A stretch of DNA of 64,000 nucleotides from Archivesica marissinica (Eukaryota; Mollusca; Bivalvia; Venerida; Vesicomyidae): contig CM026398.1 in NCBI GenBank assembly GCA_014843695.1, positions 19,003,543 to 19,067,542 on the forward strand. The letters are read 5' to 3'. A program made the translations under genes and the position numbers. Below, in pieces: positions 25,801 to 37,800 of this stretch. The notes beneath the pieces were generated by a model. The model saw only the letters and a list, made by a program, of their open reading frames with translations. It was not told where the DNA came from and did no database searches. The first letter of the stretch is position 1, and each line of letters opens with the position of its first letter.

Positions 25801-28800
25801 AGCCCGAGATAAATTTGTTATCCTGGGGAACCAGCCCAAAACAGACTGGTTTTCCTAGGGAACCAGCCCAAGATAAGTTTGTTATCCAGGGGAACCAGTC
25901 CGAGATAATTATATATAAGGGAAGTAACTTCAGAGCTTCTTATAATTACAACAGGGTGTTCGGCTTTCAGGGGTAATTTGCAATAGAAATGTACACAACT
26001 GGGTCTTACAATTTGTCCAGTATTCGGAAAAGAGGGGTTTATGTTTATAGAGGTTTTTGCCATGACTAAAGGAGGAAAAATATCAGGACCGGGACAACCG
26101 ACAAGTTTCCACTAATGTATATTAGCCTAAATCTTCATTTGGGTAAGGATAAAGTCACATGACCCTGTATGTAGCAATAAAGAATAAGATAACAGAGAGA
26201 TTGATCATCAATTTCAGAATATCGTGAGTTGAAATAGATTTTTGCGATAATCTATTCAGCTTGAATTTACGGTATCCGATATACATCCCAGTCGTACTAA
26301 AATACTTCTAAATTAATAGTGCACGAAACCAGTCATACCACATAATTATTGTAAATAAATATGATAGTGTACAAAACCTTTTCAAGGATGGCGTCGAGCA
26401 ACGGCATGTTGTCTTTCTGTGCCTTGATCGTGTGAGAGAAGAAGCAAAACGTCTTATCTGGCATGAGGAGATCGATGGGCACTTGTTTCACGCCTATCAC
26501 AACCTGCGCATTGCTCAGATCTTCCTGGATTACCGCACCCCTCTCAATGTATTCCTGAATCATAAAGTATTTAGTTTTCTTCTCACCAGTGTTCCGCTTG
26601 CATACAAGGCTTGACCTTCTCTCTATGGAATGTAATGGTTACTATGGAGACGGGAGCCCCAGTGGGTATGTGTTTTTCATTCTGGAGTATTAGCAGGTTT
26701 TCTCAGCAATCTAATTTTAGTTTAATCATATTTTATTGCTCGATTCGTTTTACATATACATGTGAATACAAGACATGACAACTTAAATAAAGGCAAACGG
26801 GTCGGGCCACAAGTTCTAGCAACATTGGTTACGGCCCTTCCCGAACATTCTAATCAGTCTAAATTAGGGCTATAGAACTATATAAGTTCATTCTAGTGTG
26901 GAAAAAAGGACAGGGTGGGTCAGAATGGTTCACAAAAGAGACAGGTGGATTTTGAGCCGTGAAGGGGGTATGTGCTGGAAGGGGTAATTGGGGGTTACAC
27001 GCCCAGAATATTTTGCTAACTTACAGTGATTGACAGGTAATTATGCTTGATCACAGAGGCAGTACATATTGGTCAACAGGGCAGTACATATAGGTCAACA
27101 GGGTAGTACATATAGGTCAACATGGCAGTACATATAGGTCAACATGGCAGTACATATAGGTCAACATGGCAGTACATATAGGTCAACATGGCAGTACATA
27201 TTGGTCAACATGGCAGTACATAACATATTGGTCAACATGGCAGTACATATTGGTCAACAGGGCAGTACATATTGGTCAACATGGCAGTACATATTGGTCA
27301 ACATGGCAGTACATAACATATTGGTCAACATGGCAGTACATATTGGTCAACAGGGCAGTACATATTGGTCAACATGGCAGTACATATTGGTCAACATGGC
27401 AGTACATATTGGTCAACAGGGCAGTACATATTGGTCAATCAACAGGGCAGTACATATTGGTCAACAGGGCAGTACATATTGGTCAACATGGCAGTACATA
27501 TTGGTCAACATGGCAGTACATATTGGTCAACATGGCAGTACATATTGGTCAACATGGCAGTACATATTGGTCAACATGGCAGTACATATTGGTCAACAGG
27601 GCAGTACATATTGGTCAACAGGGCAGTACATATTGGTCAATCAACAGGGCAGTACATATTGGTCAATCAACAGGGCAGTACATATTGGTCAATCAACAGG
27701 GCAGTACATATTGGTCAATCAACAGGGCAGTACATATTGGTCAATCAACAGGGCAGTACATATTGGTCAACATGGCAGTACATATTGGTCAATCAACAGG
27801 GCAGTACATATTGGTCAATCAACAGGGCAGTACATATTGGTCAATCAACATGGCAGTACATATTGGTCAACATGGCAGTACATATTGGTCAATCAACATG
27901 GCAGTACATATTGGTCAACATGGCAGTACATATTGGTCAATCAACAGGGCAGTACATATTGGTCAACAGGGCAGTACATATTGGTCAATCAACAGGGCAG
28001 TACATATTGGTCAACAGGGCAGTACATATTGGTCAATCAACAGGCAGTACATATTGGTCAACAGGCAGTACATATTGGTCAAGGCAGTACATATTGGTCA
28101 ACAGGCAGTACATATTGGTCAACAGGCAGTACATATTGTCAACAGGGCAGTACATATTGGTCAACAGGGCAGTACATATTGGTCAATCAACAGGGCAGTA
28201 CATATTGGTCAACAGGGCAGTACATATTGGTCAACAGGGCAGTACATATTGGTCAACTCAACAGGCAGTACATATTGGTCAACAGGGCAGTACATATTGG
28301 TCAACAGGGCAGTACATATTGGTCAACATGGCAGTACATATTGGTCAATCAACATGGCAGTACATATTGGTCAACAGGCAGTACATATTGGTCAACATGG
28401 CAGTACATATTGGTCAACATGGCAGTACATATTGGTCAATCAACAGGGCAGTACATATTGGTCAATCAACAGGGCAGTACATATTGGTCAATCAACAGGC
28501 AGTACATATTGGTCAACAGGGCAGTACATATTGGTCAATCAACAGGGCAGTACATATTGGTCAACAACAGGCAGTACATATTGGTCAACATGGCAGTACA
28601 TATTGGTCAATCAACAGGGCAGTACATATTGGTCAATCAACAGGGCAGTACATATTGGTCAATCAACAGGGCAGTACATATTGGTCAATCAACAGGGCAG
28701 TACATATTGGTCAATCAACAGGGCAGTACATATTGGTCAACAGGCAGTACATATTGGTCAATCAACAGGGCAGTACATATTGGTCAATCAACAGGGCAGT

Positions 28801-31800
28801 ACATATTGGTCAACAGGGCAGTACATATTGGTCAACATGGCAGTACATATTGGTCAATCAACAGGGCAGTACATATTGGTCAACAGGGCAGTACATATTG
28901 GTCAATCAACAGGGCAGTACATATTGGTCAACAGGGCAGTACATATTGGTCAATCAACAGGGCAGTACATATTGGTCAACAGGCAGTACATATGGCAGTA
29001 CATATTGGCAACAGGCAGTACATATTGGTCAACATGGCAGTACATATTGGTCAATCAACAGGCAGTACATATTGGTCAACATGGCAGTACATATTGGTCA
29101 ATCAACAGGGCAGTACATATTGGTCAACATGGCAGTACATATTGGTCAATCAACATGGCAGTACATATTGGTCAATCAACAGGGCAGTACATATTGGTCA
29201 ACATGGCAGTACATATTGGCAATCAACATGGCAGTACATATTGGTCAATCAACAGGGCAGTACATATTGGTCAATCAACAGGGCAGTACATATTGGTCAA
29301 TCAACAGGGCAGTACATATTGGTCAACAGGGCAGTACATATTGGTCAATCAACAGGCAGTACATATTGGTCAATCAACAGGGCAGTACATATTGGTCAAT
29401 CAACAGGGCAGTACATATTGGTCAATCAACAGGGCAGTACATATTGGTCAATCAACAGGGCAGTACATATTGGTCAATCAACGGCAGTACATATTGGTCA
29501 ATCAACAGGGCAGTACATATGGTCAATCAACATGGCAGTACATATTGGTCAATCAACAGGGCAGTACATATTGGTCAATCAACAGGGCAGTACATATTGG
29601 TCAATCAACATGGCAGTACATATTGGTCAATCAACAGGGCAGTACATATTGGTCAATCAACAGGGCAGTACATATTGGTCAACAGGGCAGTACATATTGG
29701 TCAACAGGCAGTACATATTGGTCAACAGGCAGTACATATTGGTCAAGGCAGTACATATGGCAATCAACACAACAATCAACAGGGCAGTACATATTGGTCA
29801 ATCAACAGGGCAGTACATATTGGTCAATCAACAGGGCAGTACATATTGGTCAACATGGCAGTACATATTGGTCAACAGGGCAGTACATATTGGTCAACAT
29901 GGCAGTACATATTGGTCAATCAACAGGGCAGTACATATTGGTCAACAGGGCAGTACATATTGGTCAATCAACAGGGCAGTACATATTGGTCAACAGGGCA
30001 GTACATATTGGTCAATCAACAGGGCAGTACATATTGGTCAACAGGGCAGTACATATTGGTCAACATGGCAGTACATATTGGTCAACATGGCAGTACATAT
30101 TGGTCAACAGGCAGTACATATTGGTCAACATGGCAGTACATATTGGTCAACATGGCAGTACATATTGGTCAATCAACAGGGCAGTACATATTGGTCAACC
30201 AACAGGGCAGTACATATTGGTCAATCAACATGGCAGTACATATTGGTCAATCAACAGGGCAGTACATATTGGTCAACAGGCAGTACATATTGGTCAACAG
30301 GGCAGTACATATTGGTCAATCAACAGGGCAGTACATATTGGTCAACATGGCAGTACATATTGGTCAATCAACAGGGCAGTACATATTGGTCAATCAACAG
30401 GGCAGTACATATTGGTCAATCAACAGGGCAGTACATATTGGTCAATCAACAGGGCAGTACATATTGGTCAATCAACAGGGCAGTACATATTGGTCAATCA
30501 ACATGGCAGTACATATTGGTCAACATGGCAGTACATATTGGTCAATCAACAGGGCAGTACATATTGGTCAACATGGCAGTACATATTGGTCAATCAACAG
30601 GGCAGTACATATTGGTCAACATGGCAGTACATATTGGTCAATCAACAGGGCAGTACATATTGGTCAACAGGGCAGTACATATTGGTCAACATGGCAGTAC
30701 ATATTGGTCAACATGGCAGTACATATTGGTCAACAGGGCAGTACATATTGGTCAACAGGGCAGTACATATTGGTCAATCAACAGGGCAGTACATATTGGT
30801 CAACAGGGCAGTACATATTGGTCAACATGGCAGTACATATTGGTCAATCAACAGGGCAGTACATATTGGTCAATCAACAGGGCAGTACATATTGGTCAAT
30901 CAACAGGGCAGTACATATTGGTCAACATGGCAGTACATATTGGTCAATCAACAGGGCAGTACATATTGGTCAATCAACAGGGCAGTACATATTGGTCAAT
31001 CAACAGGGCAGTACATATTGGTCAATCAACAGGGCAGTACATATTGGTCAATCAACAGGGCAGTACATATTGGTCAATCAACATGGCAGTACATATTGGT
31101 CAATCAACAGGGCAGTACATATTGGTCAATCAACAGGGCAGTACATATTGGTCAATCAACATGGCAGTACATATTGGTCAATCAACAGGGCAGTACATAT
31201 TGGTCAATCAACAGGGCAGTACATATTGGTCAATCAACAGGGCAGTACATATTGGTCAACATGGCAGTACATATTGGTCAATCAACAGGGCAGTACATAT
31301 TGGTCAATCAACGGCAGTACATATTGGTCAATCAACATGGCAGTACATATTGGTCAACATGGCAGTACATATTGGTCAATCAACATGGCAGTACATATTG
31401 GTCAACATGGCAGTACATATTGGTCAATCAACAGGGCAGTACATATTGGTCAACATCAACAGGCAGTACATATTGGTCAATCAACAGGGCAGTACATATT
31501 GGTCAATCAACAGGGCAGTACATATTGGTCAATCAACAGGGCAGTACATATTGGTCAACAGGGCAGTACATATTGGTCAATCAACAGGGCAGTACATATT
31601 GGTCAACAGGGCAGTACATACTGGTCAATCAACAGGGCAGTACATATTGGTCAACAGGGCAGTACATATTGGTCAATCAACATGGCAGTACATATTGGTC
31701 AACATGGCAGTACATATTGGCAATCAACATGGCAGTACATATTGGTCAACATGGCAGTACATATTGGTCAACATGGCAGTACATATTGGTCAACATGGCA

Positions 31801-34800
31801 GTACATATTGGTCAATCAACAGGGCAGTACATATTGGTCAATCAACAGGGCAGTACATATTGGTCAATCAACATGGCAGTACATATTGGTCAACAGGGCA
31901 GTACATATTGGTCAATCAACAGGGCAGTACATATTGGTCAACAGGCAGTACATATTGGTCAATCAACAGGGCAGTACATATTGGTCAACAGGGCAGTACA
32001 TATTGGTCAACAGGGCAGTACATATTGGTCAACATGGCAGTACATATTGGTCAATCAACAGGGCAGTACATATTGGTCAATCAACAGGGCAGTACATATT
32101 GGTCAATCAACAGGGCAGTACATATTGGTCAATCAACAGGGCAGTACATATTGGTCAATCAACAGGGCAGTACATATTGGTCAATCAACATGGCAGTACA
32201 TATTGGTCAATCAACAGGGCAGTACATATTGGTCAATCAACAGGGCAGTACATATGGTCAACAGGCAGTACATATTGGTCAACATGGCAGTACATATTGG
32301 TCAATCAACAGGGCAGTACATATTGGTCAACAGGGCAGTACATATTGGTCAATCAACAGGGCAGTACATATTGGTCAACAGGGCAGTACATATTGGTCAA
32401 TCAACAGGGCAGTACATATTGGTCATCAACAGGGCAGTACATATTGGTCAACATGGCAGTACATATTGGTCAACATGGCAGTACATATGGAACAGGCAGT
32501 ACATATTGGTCAATCAACATGGCAGTACATATTGGTCAACAGGCAGTACATATTGGTCAACATGGCAGTACATATTGGTCAATCAACAGGGCAGTACATA
32601 TTGGTCAAACATGGCAGTACATATTGGTCAATCAACATGGCAGTACATATTGGTCAATCAACAGGGCAGTACATATTGGTCAATCAACATGGCAGTACAT
32701 ATTGGTCAATCAACATGGCAGTACATATTGGTCAATCAACAGGGCAGTACATATTGGTCAATCAACAGGGCAGTACATATTGGTCAATCAACAGGGCAGT
32801 ACATATTGGTCAATCAAAGGGCAGTACATATTGGTCAATCAACAGGGCAGTACATATTGGTCAATCAACAGGGCAGTACATATTGGTCAATCAACAGGGC
32901 AGTACATATTGGTCAATCAACAGGGCAGTACATATTGGTCAATCAACAGGGCAGTACATATTGGTCAATCAACGGCAGTACATATTGGTCAATCAACAGG
33001 GCAGTACATATGGTCAATCAACAGGGCAGTACATATTGGTCAATCAACAGGGCAGTACATATTGGTCAATCAACAGGGCAGTACATATTGGTCAATCAAC
33101 ATGGCAGTACATATTGGTCAATCAACAGGGCAGTACATATTGGTCAATCAACAGGGCAGTACATATTGGTCAACAGGGCAGTACATATTGGTCAACATGG
33201 CAGTACATATTGGTCAACATGGCAGTACATATTGGTCAACATGGCAGTACATATTGGTCAATCAACAGGGCAGTACATATTGGTCAACAGGGCAGTACAT
33301 ATTGGTCAACATGGCAGTACATATTGGTCAATCAACAGGGCAGTACATATTGGTCAATCAACAGGGCAGTACATATTGGTCAACATGGCAGTACATATTG
33401 GTCAACAGGGCAGTACATATTGGTCAACATGGCAGTACATATTGGTCAATCAACAGGGCAGTACATATTGGTCAACAGGGCAGTACATATTGGTCAATCA
33501 ACAGGGCAGTACATATTGGTCAACAGGGCAGTACATATTGGTCAATCAACAGGGCAGTACATATTGGTCAACAGGGCAGTACATATTGGTCAACATGGCA
33601 GTACATATTGGTCAACATGGCAGTACATATTGGTCAACAGGGCAGTACATATTGGTCAATCAACATGGCAGTACATATTGGTCAACATGGCAGTACATAT
33701 TGGTCAATCAACAGGGCAGTACATATTGGTCAACCAACAGGGCAGTACATATTGGTCAATCAACATGGCAGTACATATTGGTCAATCAACAGGGCAGTAC
33801 ATATTGGTCAACATGGCAGTACATATTGGTCAACAGGCAGTACATATTGGCAATCAACAGGGCAGTACATATTGGTCAACATGGCAGTACATATTGGTCA
33901 ATCAACAGGGCAGTACATATTGGTCAATCAACAGGGCAGTACATATTGGTCAATCAACAGGGCAGTACATATTGGTCAATCAACAGGGCAGTACATATTG
34001 GTCAATCAACAGGGCAGTACATATTGGTCAATCAACATGGCAGTACATATTGGTCAACATGGCAGTACATATTGGTCAATCAACAGGGCAGTACATATTG
34101 GTCAACATGGCAGTACATATTGGTCAATCAACAGGGCAGTACATATTGGTCAACATGGCAGTACATATTGGTCAATCAACAGGGCAGTACATATTGGTCA
34201 ATCAACAGGGCAGTACATATTGGTCAACAGGGCAGTACATATTGGTCAACATGGCAGTACATATTGGTCAATCAACAGGGCAGTACATATTGGTCAACAG
34301 GGCAGTACATATTGGTCAATCAACAGGGCAGTACATATTGGTCAACAGGGCAGTACATATTGGTCAATCAACAGGGCAGTACATATTGGTCAACATGGCA
34401 GTACATATTGGTCAACATGGCAGTACATATTGGTCAACAGGGCAGTACATATTGGTCAATCAACATGGCAGTACATATTGGTCAACATGGCAGTACATAT
34501 TGGTCAATCAACAGGGCAGTACATATTGGTCAACCAACAGGGCAGTACATATTGGTCAATCAACATGGCAGTACATATTGGTCAATCAACAGGGCAGTAC
34601 ATATTGGTCAATCAACAGGGCAGTACATATTGGTCAACATGGCAGTACATATTGGTCAACATGGCAGTACATATTGGTCAATCAACAGGGCAGTACATAT
34701 TGGTCAACAGGGCAGTACATATTGGTCAATCAACAGGGCAGTACATATTGGTCAACATGGCAGTACATATTGGTCAACATGGCAGTACATATTGGTCAAC

Positions 34801-37800
34801 AGGGCAGTACATATTGGTCAATCAACATGGCAGTACATATTGGTCAACATGGCAGTACATATTGGTCAATCAACAGGGCAGTACATATTGGTCAACCAAC
34901 AGGGCAGTACATATTGGTCAATCAACATGGCAGTACATATTGGTCAATCAACAGGGCAGTACATATTGGTCAACAACATGGCAGTACATATTGGTCAATC
35001 AACAGGGCAGTACATATTGGTCAATCAACAGGGCAGTACATATTGGTCAATCAACATGGCAGTACATATTGGTCAATCAACAGGGCAGTACATATTGGTC
35101 AATCAACAGGGCAGTACATATTGGTCAATCAACATGGCAGTACATATTGGTCAATCAACAGGGCAGTACATATTGGTCAATCAACAGGGCAGTACATATT
35201 GGTCAATCAACAGGGCAGTACATATTGGTCAATCAACATGGCAGTACATATTGGTCAACAGGGCAGTACATATTGGTCAATCAACAGGGCAGTACATATT
35301 GGTCAACAGGGCAGTACATATTGGTCAACAGGCAGTACATATTGGTCAACAGGCAGTACATATTGGTCAATCAACAGGGCAGTACATATTGGTCAACATG
35401 GCAGTACATATTGGTCAACAGGGCAGTACATATTGGTCAACATGGCAGTACATATTGGTCAATCAACAGGGCAGTACATATTGGTCAACAGGGCAGTACA
35501 TATTGGTCAATCAACAGGGCAGTACATATTGGTCAACAGGGCAGTACATATTGGTCAATCAACAGGGCAGTACATATTGGTCAACAGGGCAGTACATATT
35601 GGTCAACATGGCAGTACATATTGGTCAACATGGCAGTACATATTGGTCAACAGGGCAGTACATATTGGTCAATCAACATGGCAGTACATATTGGTCAACA
35701 TGGCAGTACATATTGGTCAATCAACAGGGCAGTACATATTGGTCAACAACAGGGCAGTACATATTGGTCAATCAACATGGCAGTACATATTGGTCAATCA
35801 ACAGGGCAGTACATATTGGTCAATCAACAGGGCAGTACATATTGGTCAACAGGGCAGTACATATTGGTCAATCAACAGGGCAGTACATATTGGTCAACAT
35901 GGCAGTACATATTGGTCAATCAACAGGGCAGTACATATTGGTCAATCAACAGGGCAGTACATATTGGTCAACATGGCAGTACATATTGGTCAACATGGCA
36001 GTACATATTGGTCAATCAACAGGGCAGTACATATTGGTCAACAACAGGGCAGTACATATTGGTCAATCAACATGGCAGTACATATTGGTCAATCAACAGG
36101 GCAGTACATATTGGTCAACAACATGGCAGTACATATTGGTCAATCAACAGGGCAGTACATATTGGTCAACATGGCAGTACATATTGGTCAATCAACATGG
36201 CAGTACATATTGGTCAACATGGCAGTACATATTGGTCAATCAACATGGCAGTACATATTGGTCAATCAACATGGCAGTACATATTGGTCAATCAACAGGG
36301 CAGTACATATTGGTCAATCAACAGGGCAGTACATATTGGTCAATCAACAGGGCAGTACATATTGGTCAATCAACAGGGCAGTACATATTGGTCAATCAAC
36401 ATGGCAGTACATATTGGTCAATCAACAGGGCAGTACATATTGGTCAATCAACAGGGCAGTACATATTGGTCAATCAACAGGGCAGTACATATTGGTCAAT
36501 CAACAGGGCAGTACATATTGGTCAATCAACAGGGCAGTACATATTGGTCAATCAACAGGGCAGTACATATTGGTCAATCAACAGGGCAGTACATATTGGT
36601 CAATCAACATGGCAGTACATATTGGTCAATCAACAGGGCAGTACATATTGGTCAATCAACATGGCAGTACATATTGGTCAATCAACATGGCAGTACATAT
36701 TGGTCAATCAACAGGGCAGTACATATTGGTCAATCAACAGGGCAGTACATATTGGTCAATCAACAGGGCAGTACATATTGGTCAATCAACAGGGCAGTAC
36801 ATATTGGTCAATCAACATGGCAGTACATATTGGTCAATCAACAGGGCAGTACATATTGGTCAATCAACAGGGCAGTACATATTGGTCAATCAACAGGGCA
36901 GTACATATTGGTCAATCAACAGGGCAGTACATATTGGTCAATCAACAGGGCAGTACATATTGGTCAATCAACATGGCAGTACATATTGGTCAACAGGGCA
37001 GTACATATTGGTCAATCAACAGGGCAGTACATATTGGTCAACAGGGCAGTACATATTGGTCAATCAACATGGCAGTACATATTGGTCAACATGGCAGTAC
37101 ATATTGGTCAACATGGCAGTACATATTGGTCAATCAACATGGCAGTACATATTGGTCAACATGGCAGTACATATTGGTCAACAGGGCAGTACATATTGGT
37201 CAATCAACAGGGCAGTANNNNNNNNNNNNNNNNNNNNNNNNNNNNNNNNNNNNNNNNNNNNNNNNNNNNNNNNNNNNNNNNNNNNNNNNNNNNNNNNNNN
37301 NNNNNNNNNNNNNNNNNNNNNNNNNNNNNNNNNNNNNNNNNNNNNNNNNNNNNNNNNNNNNNNNNNNNNNNNNNNNNNNNNNNNNNNNNNNNNNNNNNNN
37401 NNNNNNNNNNNNNNNNNNNNNNNNNNNNNNNNNNNNNNNNNNNNNNNNNNNNNNNNNNNNNNNNNNNNNNNNNNNNNNNNNNNNNNNNNNNNNNNNNNNN
37501 NNNNNNNNNNNNNNNNNNNNNNNNNNNNNNNNNNNNNNNNNNNNNNNNNNNNNNNNNNNNNNNNNNNNNNNNNNNNNNNNNNNNNNNNNNNNNNNNNNNN
37601 NNNNNNNNNNNNNNNNNNNNNNNNNNNNNNNNNNNNNNNNNNNNNNNNNNNNNNNNNNNNNNNNNNNNNNNNNNNNNNNNNNNNNNNNNNNNNNNNNNNN
37701 NNNNNNNNNNNNNNNNNNNNNNNNNNNNNNNNNNNNNNNNNNNNNNNNNNNNNNNNNNNNNNNNNNNNNNNNNNNNNNNNNNNNNNNNNNNNNNNNNNNN

